Origin: Lachnospiraceae bacterium
GTDB taxonomy: Bacteria > Bacillota > Clostridia > Lachnospirales > Lachnospiraceae
Direction of reading: 5' to 3'
DNA length: 64,000 nt
NCBI GenBank assembly: GCA_017526745.1
Contig: JAFXQX010000020.1
Coordinates: 18,306-82,305 of the forward strand
Each line of letters opens with the position of its first letter. Position 1 is the first letter of the stretch. Made by a program: the position numbers and the translations under genes. The notes below the pieces were generated by a model. It was not told the origin of the DNA. It saw nothing but the letters and a program-made list of their open reading frames with translations, and searched no databases. Below, piece by piece: positions 17,258 to 25,981 of this stretch.

Positions 17258-18004
17258 CTATCTCTGTTTTTTGAAAAACTCATCAAGTTTTGCAAGAAGC
17301 GAAGGTTTATCTATAGTCTTGAGCAGATAGTCCGCAGGACTCAATCCCACAACAGACAGTACACTGTCCTTATCCCCGTGTCCCGTAAGGAACATCACGG
17401 GTATCTGTCCCGTCTCGGTATCCGCCCGGAGCATCTCGAGTACCTGCGGTCCGTTTGCTATCGGCATCTCATAGTCAAGAAGCACCAGATCCGCTTTGTT
17501 TCTGGCAAGATAGCTTATCGCCTGAACGCCGTTTGATGCCATCCCGACGTGGTAGCTTTCCTTCAGCCACTCATACACGGTCCTCATATAGGTGATATCG
17601 TCATCAACGATCAATACCGTTTTCTTGCGATTTTCACCCGTGTTGTCCTCCATGTACTTGTCGATGCTTTTGATCAGATCATCCATGATGAGAGGTCTGG
17701 CAAACCACTCAAGGACAAGCGTCTCCGGTATGATCGAAAGTGCCTTTCCCTTCTCGCTCTCGTCTCCGATCAGGATGATCTTCCTGTCAAGATCGGCGGC
17801 AACATCTTTTATGTACACGAGCTTTTCGGAATCATCCTCCATCTGAGCACTCATAAACAGGATCACAAGTTCTATACCATCATGTATCTGTTCGATCTCT
17901 TTTATCGAACCGTGCGACAGGAGAGCCTTATATCCTTCCGTCTCAAGTTTCCCCACGAGGCTGGTTGCCAGAAAGCTGTCCGTTTCGCTTACCACCAGTA
18001 TCAT
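17258..18004 (-). CDS. Stand-alone double receiver protein (first receiver degenerate)
   Basis: The 248-residue protein is two receiver domains in tandem and nothing else. The first (about 1-118) has lost the phosphate site: the position of the aspartate reads LVILFMSAQM and the usual lysine is an arginine in WFARPL. The second (about 127-247) is intact, with VDDD at its start, the acceptor aspartate in LVLLDYEMP and the lysine in LLKTIDKP. It should accept phosphate, most likely from the hybrid kinase/Hpt protein encoded 17 bases upstream, while the first domain may serve for pairing. The start at 18004 has AAAGGAG 8 bases upstream. No output domain is present, so it acts through protein contact. 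Confidence 0.88.
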   Translation of the reverse strand: MILVVSETDSFLATSLVGKLETEGYKALLSHGSIKEIEQIHDGIELVILFMSAQMEDDSEKLVYIKDVAADLDRKIILIGDESEKGKALSIIPETLVLEWFARPLIMDDLIKSIDKYMEDNTGENRKKTVLIVDDDITYMRTVYEWLKESYHVGMASNGVQAISYLARNKADLVLLDYEMPIANGPQVLEMLRADTETGQIPVMFLTGHGDKDSVLSVVGLSPADYLLKTIDKPSLLAKLDEFFKKQR

Positions 18005-18021
18005 ATTAGTCTCCTTTAACA

Positions 18022-21000
18022 TCATATCACATCTGCTGCTACTGCTTCTATCGTCTCCCAATCCAGCTTCATCAGGGCATCTTCCATCTGTCTGATCCTG
18101 TCCCGGTCAGCAGATGAGAGCGCATACCCCGAAAGATCATGAAGGATATTCTCCATCATTGCATAATCCATGCTCTTTGCTATCTCGGAAACAGTCTGAA
18201 ATGCCTCTACACGCATCTGCTCCGTAAGCTCCTTCTTTGGTGATGCATCATCATCAAGAGCCGAAAGCTTTTCATCAAGGGCTCTGTATGCATTAAGAAG
18301 AGGCGGCGTGCCGGCACTTATGGCATCAGTGTCGCCGGCCTTTCCTGCCATCTCCAGATCCTTTGCCATGTCGGAGAGCTTTGACGCTCCGATGATCCTC
18401 GCCGAACTCTTAAGAGCATGTACCTTGATCGTATAGTTTTCGATATCGTTTTGTTCGTACAGCGACCTGATCTCGTCGGCCTTCTGTCCGGCCGTCTTGT
18501 GAAACACCGACAGAACCGACATAAAGCCTGACCGCGAGCCGCAGTTTGCGATACCGCTTCCGACATCGATCTCTTCTATATCGTCAAGCCAGTCCGGGAG
18601 CTCATCATCTCCGGCAGACTCATGCTCGTGCAGATCATGAACATTTTCCGTTATATCATCGGCTCTCCATATCCGCTCATATCCTTTCCAGACAGCACTG
18701 CCCCCGGTCCGCTCGTTCATGATATAGTCTTTGTCTTCATCTATCATGGTCAGCATTATGGCCGCGATATCGGGATCGAACTGCGATCCGGCACACCTCT
18801 CTATCTCATCTCTTACCTTATCCTGCGGCTTAGGGTTCGAATATGTACGTGTGGATGTCATCGCATCATAGCAGTCGGCAACACAAATGATCCGCGCCAC
18901 TTCAGGGATCGCATCCCGCATAAGGCCGTCGGGATAACCCGATCCGTCATATCTTTCGTGGTGTGATCTTGCACCGAGGGAAAGTTCGGGCATATCAATT
19001 ATTCCGCAAAGTATCTCGCATCCGATCTCTGTATGTTCCTTGATATGGGCAAATTCCTCATCCGTCAGTCTTTCGGTCTTGTTTATGATCTCCTCGGGTA
19101 TCCCGATCTTTCCTATATCGTGGAGGAGTCCGATCTCATACAGCTGTTTCTGCTCTTCGGCCGTCTTGCCCATACGCCTTCCGATCTCGGCGGCATATGC
19201 GGCAACTCTTTCGGAGTGGCCTTTTGTATAGTGGTCCTTGGCATCGACCGTATGCGACAGGGCAACCATCATCTCCATGGTCAGTCTTTTTGCCCTGTTT
19301 GACTGCAGCCTTACCTCGCCCTGCAGATCCTTCTGGTAACGGTCAAGAGCGATCGTCCTTCTGCTTCTTTGAAGAAGCACTTCGGGTATAAAGGGCTTCC
19401 TGATAAAATCGATCGCTCCCATCTTAAGTCCGAGCGCTTCCTTGTCCCTGTCCTCGTCAGCCGTTATGAACATGACCGGAATATCTGTTGTATTCTTTTT
19501 GCCCTTTAAGGCATCAAGAACCTCAAAACCGTTCATTCCGACAAGGTTGATGTCAAGAAGGATAAGGTCCGGATGTTCCTTTGCAGCTGCATGCAGCGCT
19601 TCTTCCCCACTCGCGACACCCGAAACGTCAAAATCACGTCCGAGTATCTCTTTGGAAGTCTCCAGTATGACCTCATCGTCATCAACCACAAGGATGGCAC
19701 CTCGTGTGCTTCCGGTGTATACATGCTGATTGCTTCCGGGAGCGGAGACTTTCTGGACCTTTTCCTCGGGAAGATATTTTCTGATCATCTCTTCAAGACG
19801 TCTTCCGTCTACGGGCTTTGATATATAATCGGAAAATCCCGCCTGAAGGTACTTCTGTCTCGCCCCGCTTACCGCATTTGCCGTAAGAGCGATACAGACT
19901 GTTCTTTCACAGTCCGTCTCCTTTTGAAGGCGCTTTAGAGTCTCTATACCGTCCATTTCGGGCATCATATGATCGATGAAGATGATATCAAAGTGTTTGT
20001 CCTTTGCAAGCGCAAGTGCCGACAGACCTGACGCGGCCGTATCTATATTGATCTTCGTCTGTTTCAGAAGGTTACAGAATACCGACAAATTAACCTCGGT
20101 ATCATCGACAACAAGTATGTTTGCATCGGGCGCATGGAACAATTCACGGTAAACATCATTTTCGTCCCCGTCCTTATTAAACCTCTCTGAGATGTCTCCT
20201 ATCGGTTCCCATCTGATGACCTTCTGTTCTATCTCAAACGAGAACTTCGATCCTTTGCCGAGTTTACTATCGACTGTAAGACTGCTTCCCATAAGATCAA
20301 GAAGTTGTCTTACTATGCTCATGCCAAGACCCGTACCCTCAACAGATCGGTTCTTCTTCTCATCGATCCTCGAGAACGGCGAGAACAGTTTGTCCATGTC
20401 CTCTTCCTTCATTCCGATCCCCGAATCATCTATCTCAAAAGAAAGAATTATGTTCTCGTCGTCCTTTTTGCGGTATCCGACGTTAAGTCCCACATGGCCT
20501 TCGTTTGTGTACTTGGCGGCATTCGTCAGAAGATTGAGCGCCACCTGTTTGATCCTTATCTCATCACCGTAGAGGATATGCGGAACATTCCGGTCGACAC
20601 ACAGATCGAACCTGAGCCCCTTCTTTTCGGTACGGGATCTTGTCATGTTGACAAGATCGTTTATGACAGAGGACAGATCGTACTGCGTTGGTATTATCTC
20701 CATCCGTCCTTCTTCGATCTTGGAAAAATCAAGTATGTCGTTGATCAGCGACAGGAGCGTCCTGCCCGCAGTCTTGATATCCCTTGCATACGAGCGGATG
20801 TTCTTCTCCCCGCTTTCCCGGATTATCATCTCATCCATTCCGAGAACGGCATTTATCGGAGTCCTGATCTCATGGGACATATTGGCCAGGAACAAAGATT
20901 TGGCGCGGTTGGCCTCATCGGCCATCCTCTTTTGTTCCTCGAGCTGTTCCATGTACATATAATGCTGTGTATCATCAACAACCGTGTAGATCCTTCCCGC

Positions 21001-21930
21001 ACTGACTCCGCTGTCGGAAAGAGTATTTGCCTCGGGAGTGTATATCCTGTCCCGGATCCTGATCGGTTCATCACTTTCAATTGCCGATCTTATCGTATCC
21101 ATCACGGAGTGCGGGTCGCTTATCAGCTTCGGGAACACCGAAACCGCAGGTTCATTCGCATAGCTGATCTCTCCCGTATCATCCACGGCAATGATCGCTT
21201 CGGACAGTCTGTCGATAACATAGTCCCTTGCAAGGGTAGCCGTATCGAGAAGATTGTATTTAAATATCGCGACAAACATGAACACTGCCGCAATGGGGAA
21301 GCTGAGCATCGTCACGTCATACAGGTAATTATACGAGAGCGGTTTAAGTATACTGATCACGAAAAAGCCGCTCATTGTGGCCATCGCCAGCATTACCATC
21401 AGATATCTCTTCTCCGCGATCTTATTCTTCTCCCTGCTGTAGTATATGAACAGGATAGCCAGCGCGAAAACGGCATATGATGCATTAACCGCCGACCAGA
21501 CATGGTGGTACCAGCCATCGGTGTGGACAAGGAACGGGAATCTGCCGCGGACCTGAAATCCGGAGATCTTATAATACAGACCGGTCCTGTTCGTGGTAAC
21601 GACTATAAGATATGAGATCACGTTAAACAATGCCATGGCAAGCCTTGCCGCGTTCGGTATTTTTATCTTGGCCAGTTCCATGACAAACATGAAAAGCGAG
21701 AATGTGACCCATACCCTGCCGGCATACGAGATCCGAAGAGCGCCCATATAGTTTTCCACGGAATGTGAGCGCAGCTGAAAATAGTATCCGAGGTTATTGA
21801 CAAGAGTTGCGATACATGCAAGAAACAGATATGAATGCTGGATGCCTTTCCAGCTTTTGAATACAACCCAGCACTCCGCAAGTGTGACCGTAATGCTGAC
21901 GATCTGGATTATCATAACGATTCGGTACAT
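18022..21930 (-). CDS. Hybrid histidine kinase with two receivers, HD-GYP and Hpt domains in one chain
   Basis: The protein is 1302 residues. Visible in order: seven membrane segments (about 1-230); a PAS-like region (about 240-335); HisKA with the acceptor histidine in NMSHEIRTPINAVLG near residue 350; an HATPase domain (about 455-570, with GTGLGMSIVRQLL); a first receiver (about 600-720, LVVDDTE and FIDHMMPEMDG); a second receiver (about 743-870, LVVDDDE and LLDINLVGMNG); HD-GYP (about 880-1060, LLHDIGK and HHERYDGSGYP); and a C-terminal Hpt domain with the histidine in HALKSSARIIGA near 1170. A whole phosphorelay and its c-di-GMP phosphodiesterase output thus sit on one polypeptide. GGGAG precedes the ATG. 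Three genes follow closely on the same strand: the double receiver, a lipoprotein and metY. Confidence 0.93.
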   Translation of the reverse strand: MYRIVMIIQIVSITVTLAECWVVFKSWKGIQHSYLFLACIATLVNNLGYYFQLRSHSVENYMGALRISYAGRVWVTFSLFMFVMELAKIKIPNAARLAMALFNVISYLIVVTTNRTGLYYKISGFQVRGRFPFLVHTDGWYHHVWSAVNASYAVFALAILFIYYSREKNKIAEKRYLMVMLAMATMSGFFVISILKPLSYNYLYDVTMLSFPIAAVFMFVAIFKYNLLDTATLARDYVIDRLSEAIIAVDDTGEISYANEPAVSVFPKLISDPHSVMDTIRSAIESDEPIRIRDRIYTPEANTLSDSGVSAGRIYTVVDDTQHYMYMEQLEEQKRMADEANRAKSLFLANMSHEIRTPINAVLGMDEMIIRESGEKNIRSYARDIKTAGRTLLSLINDILDFSKIEEGRMEIIPTQYDLSSVINDLVNMTRSRTEKKGLRFDLCVDRNVPHILYGDEIRIKQVALNLLTNAAKYTNEGHVGLNVGYRKKDDENIILSFEIDDSGIGMKEEDMDKLFSPFSRIDEKKNRSVEGTGLGMSIVRQLLDLMGSSLTVDSKLGKGSKFSFEIEQKVIRWEPIGDISERFNKDGDENDVYRELFHAPDANILVVDDTEVNLSVFCNLLKQTKINIDTAASGLSALALAKDKHFDIIFIDHMMPEMDGIETLKRLQKETDCERTVCIALTANAVSGARQKYLQAGFSDYISKPVDGRRLEEMIRKYLPEEKVQKVSAPGSNQHVYTGSTRGAILVVDDDEVILETSKEILGRDFDVSGVASGEEALHAAAKEHPDLILLDINLVGMNGFEVLDALKGKKNTTDIPVMFITADEDRDKEALGLKMGAIDFIRKPFIPEVLLQRSRRTIALDRYQKDLQGEVRLQSNRAKRLTMEMMVALSHTVDAKDHYTKGHSERVAAYAAEIGRRMGKTAEEQKQLYEIGLLHDIGKIGIPEEIINKTERLTDEEFAHIKEHTEIGCEILCGIIDMPELSLGARSHHERYDGSGYPDGLMRDAIPEVARIICVADCYDAMTSTRTYSNPKPQDKVRDEIERCAGSQFDPDIAAIMLTMIDEDKDYIMNERTGGSAVWKGYERIWRADDITENVHDLHEHESAGDDELPDWLDDIEEIDVGSGIANCGSRSGFMSVLSVFHKTAGQKADEIRSLYEQNDIENYTIKVHALKSSARIIGASKLSDMAKDLEMAGKAGDTDAISAGTPPLLNAYRALDEKLSALDDDASPKKELTEQMRVEAFQTVSEIAKSMDYAMMENILHDLSGYALSSADRDRIRQMEDALMKLDWETIEAVAADVI

Positions 21931-21959
21931 CTCATTCTCCCAGAATAAAATCAGTATTT

Positions 21960-21988
21960 ATTATACATCTTTTATCCCCGTCTGTAAC
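21960..21988 (-). promoter_or_regulatory. Promoter of the hybrid-kinase operon
   Basis: On the minus strand TATAAT (21960-21965) stands 17 bases after GTTACA (21983-21988; four of six consensus bases). The start codon is about 30 bases further, with GGGAG before it. The 127-base gap is shared with the divergent EAL gene, whose own promoter is not clear. Confidence 0.5.
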
Positions 21989-22057
21989 GGATAAATAACG
22001 TTGAACATGGGCCGGATTTATGATAAAACTGTAGACAAAGTGACAGGAGGATATGCC

Positions 22058-23809
22058 ATGTTCGACAAAGACAATGACAGGATGTTTGATACCAAAGCTG
22101 CCGGACGTATCCCTTTGGGACTTCCGGGGGGATTCTTTATTTACGAAGCCGAAGGTAATGAACGTATCGTATTCGCCGAACCGAACGTAATCAGGCTGTA
22201 CGGCTGCGAGACATTTGAAGAATTTCTCGATTTTACGCACGGATCGTTCCAGGGCATGGTCCATCCGGGTGATCTGTACGATATCCAGAATCAGATAGAG
22301 GCACAGACGCTGTTTGGAGAAAAGCGTCATGATTACGTAAGATACCGCATCAGGACCAAACAGGGTGATGTACGTTATATAGAAGACTTCGGTCATCTTC
22401 TTCATCAGGAGAACGGACGGAGCTATTTCTATGTTTACATCGTTGACGTTGATCAGAATGAATACTTCAACAAAAACCGCAACTCCTATGCCGAGGCCGA
22501 GATACTCTCCGGCAATCACGAGACAGATGAGCTGACGGGACTGTTAAACATGTCATTCTTCTATCAGAAGATCCAGAGGCTTCTGACATCCACACGAAGC
22601 TGGAGGCAGCAGATCACATTCATTCATTTCGACATCCCGAACTTCAAACTCTATAATGAACGCCACGGTTTCAAGCTCGGAGATGAGCTTTTACGCGATC
22701 TTGCCAGGATACTTCGCCAGACATTCAGCGATGAGGCGACGATCGCACGTTTTTCCGATGATCATTTTATAGTCTGTGCCACGATTCCGAAGGATGAGGT
22801 GATCCCCAGAGTCGAATCGGTGCAGCGGCAGGTCCTGATGTCCAAAGATCCCAACAAAAAGGTCAGGATCAAGGCCGGAATATACTATCTTGACGACAGG
22901 TTTTCCGAAGTGGGGCTTGCGTGCGATCATGCAAGACTTGCATGTAACAGTATCAAGAGCAGGCACGATATAAACTACTGCATATATGACGAGATGCTGC
23001 GTGATAAGCTCCGCAAGCAGCAGTATGTCGTCGATCATGTCGATGAAGCCATAGAGAATGAATACATCAAGGTATTCTATCAGCCGGTCATTCGTGTAAA
23101 GACCGGAGAGATATGCGGTTATGAAGCACTCGTGCGCTGGGTCGATCCGCAGATGGGGATGCTGTCGCCGGGTGATTTTATCGACACTCTCGAGCAGTTC
23201 CATCTCATTCATCTCGTGGACAGATACGTGATCCGCAAGGTATGCGAAGAATACAAACGGCTGCTTGACGAAAATGAGTGCATCGTTCCCGTAAGCGTAA
23301 ACATCTCAAGGCTTGATTTTGAGTTGTGTGACATATTCGGTATCGTCGAAGAAACAAGGAAGGAATTTGACATGCCCAGAAACCTTCTCGACCTTGAGAT
23401 CACCGAAAGCGCGTTAAACGATAATGTGGGTTATATCAAGACCGAATGTGACAGGATGAGGAAGCTCGGTTATCACGTATGGCTTGATGATTTCGGAAGC
23501 GGATACTCATCACTCAACACTCTTGCAGAATACTCCTTCGATGTGCTAAAGCTCGATCTGGTCTTCCTTCGAAGCTTCGACCACAATCCGAAGACCGGAA
23601 AGCTCATGTCATACATAATAAAAGGAGCCCGCGGAATGGGGCTCGAGCCTTTATGTGAAGGGGTTGAGAGCGAAGAGCATTATGAATTCCTGAAAGAGAC
23701 CGGCTGTGAACGTGCACAGGGATACTTCTTCGGTAAGCCCATGGAGATGCACGAAAGCAGGAAGTTTACATCCGAAAAGGGACTTAAGTGGGAGACTTCG
23801 GTGCCCTGA
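22058..23809 (+). CDS. PAS-like, degenerate GGDEF and EAL protein; c-di-GMP phosphodiesterase
   Basis: This 583-residue soluble protein has an N-terminal PAS-like sensor (about 20-150), a GGDEF-fold domain (about 165-320) whose active site reads ARFSDDHFIV instead of GGDEF, so it cannot make c-di-GMP, and a C-terminal EAL domain (about 325-575). The EAL residues are all there: YEALVRW, VNISRLDF, LEITESAL, DDFGSGYSSL, LKLDLVF, CEGVES and QGYFFGKP. It should linearise c-di-GMP, with the dead GGDEF possibly acting as a GTP or partner sensor. The start at 22058 has AGGAGG 7 bases upstream; the frame is open further back without a ribosome site. Its last 26 bases overlap the end of the convergent HD-GYP gene. 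Confidence 0.92.
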   Translation: MFDKDNDRMFDTKAAGRIPLGLPGGFFIYEAEGNERIVFAEPNVIRLYGCETFEEFLDFTHGSFQGMVHPGDLYDIQNQIEAQTLFGEKRHDYVRYRIRTKQGDVRYIEDFGHLLHQENGRSYFYVYIVDVDQNEYFNKNRNSYAEAEILSGNHETDELTGLLNMSFFYQKIQRLLTSTRSWRQQITFIHFDIPNFKLYNERHGFKLGDELLRDLARILRQTFSDEATIARFSDDHFIVCATIPKDEVIPRVESVQRQVLMSKDPNKKVRIKAGIYYLDDRFSEVGLACDHARLACNSIKSRHDINYCIYDEMLRDKLRKQQYVVDHVDEAIENEYIKVFYQPVIRVKTGEICGYEALVRWVDPQMGMLSPGDFIDTLEQFHLIHLVDRYVIRKVCEEYKRLLDENECIVPVSVNISRLDFELCDIFGIVEETRKEFDMPRNLLDLEITESALNDNVGYIKTECDRMRKLGYHVWLDDFGSGYSSLNTLAEYSFDVLKLDLVFLRSFDHNPKTGKLMSYIIKGARGMGLEPLCEGVESEEHYEFLKETGCERAQGYFFGKPMEMHESRKFTSEKGLKWETSVP

Positions 23810-25955
23810 GCTGTTCACCGAGCATGGCTTCGTGAGCTTCGGTCACCTTTCTGACATCTGCTTCGGATTCAATGAACACACGTGCAATTTCGGGGTCGAA
23901 CTGAGTTCCGGCCCCTTCTTTTATTATTTCCATCGCTTTTTCGAACGAGAACGGTTCCTTGTAACTGCGCCTAGAAACAAGCGCATCAAACACATCCGCA
24001 ACTGCCATTACCCTTGCCGAAAGAGGTATCTCCTCTTTTGCCTTTCCGGTGGGATATCCTTTTCCGTCCCATCTCTCATGATGGAAGTTTGCCACATTCT
24101 TGGCTTCTTCGAGATAACCGCTGTCAGACACAAGTGACATCGCCGATGCTATGACTGCGCTTCCTGCGGTCGTATGGGTCTTCATTATCTCGAATTCCTC
24201 ATCCGTAAGCTTGCCGGGCTTGTTAAGTATCGTATCGGATACCATGATCTTTCCGACATCATGAAGAGGTGCTGCATCGGTCACATCCTGTATGAACTTA
24301 TCCGTCAGCTGATCCTTGTAGACTCCCTCTTCTCTCATCTTCTCCAATATGAGCTTGACATAGGCGGCAGTCTTTCTGACATGATCACCGGTGTTCTTGT
24401 CACGGCTCTCGACCATATCCGCAAGAACATATATCAGACCGGTCTGCATGCGGTTGATCTCTTCTCCCTTTGCCTCTACATCCTCAAGATATCCGACGGT
24501 CTCCGCGATGGTCTTGCTGAGTGATTCATACAGGTTTTCTATCTCATCCCCTGTTGATATATCCAGATGCTGGAGACGCTCAACGCTTATCTCCCTTGCC
24601 TCTTCACTGTCATATGCAAACTTTCTGGCCGATACCGTCATCGCCGTGATGGGGAAGATGAGATGATAGTCAACGAGCCAGATGCAAAGAGCCAGAACAA
24701 ATATATAGAATCCTATGAACAGTGAGAACACCTTGGTCATATAATTCAGAGTCGTGACCTTTATATCCTCTATCTTGATATCCGCAGCAGCATAACAAAC
24801 GCATTTTCCGGCATCATCGTAAACCGGCTCGAACACCGTCAGGAGACGCCCGTATATCGTGTCATCTATAAGGGGCTGTATCTGCTGTCCCGAAAGCAGA
24901 TCGTTCTTGTAAGGCATCAGGTATTTCTCCATCGGGATGATGTCGCCGCTCTTCTGGGCAGCAACTTCGGGTGTATCAAGATCGAACAGGACGACAACTC
25001 CGTTCTGCGTGAATCTGTACACGTATACATACTCTATATCGGGATTTCCGAATCTGATAGCCTCAAGTCCGTGGACCACGCCGGCGTATCCTTCAGCCGA
25101 CTCTCCGAGCTTTATATAGTCATCCGTCTTATCCGGATCGATCAGGTCGGCCGCGAGTTTTGCCGCGCAGGTTGCACTGTATGTGTACTGTTTTATGGCG
25201 AACTGTCTGTAAAGGATATAGCTGATTATCGTTGTTACTACGGCGACGCATACCATTATGACCGATATTATCGTGATTATTTTGCTGCGAAGCGAGAATG
25301 ATCTGGTCACGCTCTTTTTTACCGTTTTAAGAGCATCCGTCGAAAGAGGTGCCTGACGCCATCCCGTAAGCCACAGGCCCGGTTTGAGTCTGTCGGGGAT
25401 GATCTTTATGATGATAAAGACAAGTACGACCGTTATCGTCTTGTCAACAAGATCGATCGCCACATCCGATGTCATCTGTGCCCAGAAGACGGACAGTTTC
25501 CCTGACTCAAGAAGTGCCTTTGCAAACGGTGCGCTTATGCCCTCGCCCATACCGTATCCGTAAAGAAGATATGTCAGTATCGATCCGAGTGCGCCTCCTA
25601 TGAAGGCAAATACCGGGATAGTAAGAAGTGCTTTGCAGAACCTGTCAAAGTATCCTTTTTTCCCGAAATATGCCCCGCTTGCCGCTATCATCGTAGACAG
25701 AACAACATAATAGGCATTTCCGGGATTACCCTGCATATTGATTATATTGTTAAGATACCCGACTAATATCCCCGGAAGATATCCTCCGAGAACCGATGCG
25801 AGAAGCGTTCCGACATTATCAAGATAGAGAGGGATCCCGTAACGTGAAGCCGTACGCGGAAGTACATAGTTAATCACGATCGTACCGATAAAGAACAGTA
25901 TCTGATACAGCGGATATCTGTTATTCTTCAAAAACTCCGGCTTATTTCTGTTCAC
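23784..25955 (-). CDS. Membrane HD-GYP phosphodiesterase with ECF-S-like and Cache-like sensor domains
   Basis: The 723-residue chain starts with a six-segment membrane domain (about 1-195) related to that of the propeller HD-GYP protein (compare IPLYLDNVGTLLASVLGGY with LPLWADSFGTALCAYIAGP, and VDKTITVVLVF with ADKVLTVAAVY). Next come a membrane helix (about 225-250), an outside domain of Cache type (about 255-400), another helix (about 405-430), a HAMP-like linker, and HD-GYP (about 505-700) with PLHDVGKIMVSDTIL and HHERWDGKGYP intact. It should break c-di-GMP in response to an outside ligand. The start is a GTG at 25955 with GAGG 10 bases upstream; the ATG just before it is out of frame. 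It is the last gene of a five-gene minus-strand run. Confidence 0.9.
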   Translation of the reverse strand: MNRNKPEFLKNNRYPLYQILFFIGTIVINYVLPRTASRYGIPLYLDNVGTLLASVLGGYLPGILVGYLNNIINMQGNPGNAYYVVLSTMIAASGAYFGKKGYFDRFCKALLTIPVFAFIGGALGSILTYLLYGYGMGEGISAPFAKALLESGKLSVFWAQMTSDVAIDLVDKTITVVLVFIIIKIIPDRLKPGLWLTGWRQAPLSTDALKTVKKSVTRSFSLRSKIITIISVIMVCVAVVTTIISYILYRQFAIKQYTYSATCAAKLAADLIDPDKTDDYIKLGESAEGYAGVVHGLEAIRFGNPDIEYVYVYRFTQNGVVVLFDLDTPEVAAQKSGDIIPMEKYLMPYKNDLLSGQQIQPLIDDTIYGRLLTVFEPVYDDAGKCVCYAAADIKIEDIKVTTLNYMTKVFSLFIGFYIFVLALCIWLVDYHLIFPITAMTVSARKFAYDSEEAREISVERLQHLDISTGDEIENLYESLSKTIAETVGYLEDVEAKGEEINRMQTGLIYVLADMVESRDKNTGDHVRKTAAYVKLILEKMREEGVYKDQLTDKFIQDVTDAAPLHDVGKIMVSDTILNKPGKLTDEEFEIMKTHTTAGSAVIASAMSLVSDSGYLEEAKNVANFHHERWDGKGYPTGKAKEEIPLSARVMAVADVFDALVSRRSYKEPFSFEKAMEIIKEGAGTQFDPEIARVFIESEADVRKVTEAHEAMLGEQLRAPKSPT

Positions 25956-25981
25956 TTGCCATTCACCTCTTTTTTCCCGTA

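Noticed and set aside
20305..21480. 391-codon open frame on the plus strand opposite the hybrid kinase
   Set aside because: It lies wholly antisense to a well-supported kinase gene, has no ribosome site and reads as low-quality protein; open antisense frames are common with this codon usage.
22058..23809. Diguanylate cyclase activity of the GGDEF-EAL protein
   Set aside because: The active-site loop reads SDDHF instead of GGDEF, so only the EAL activity is supported.
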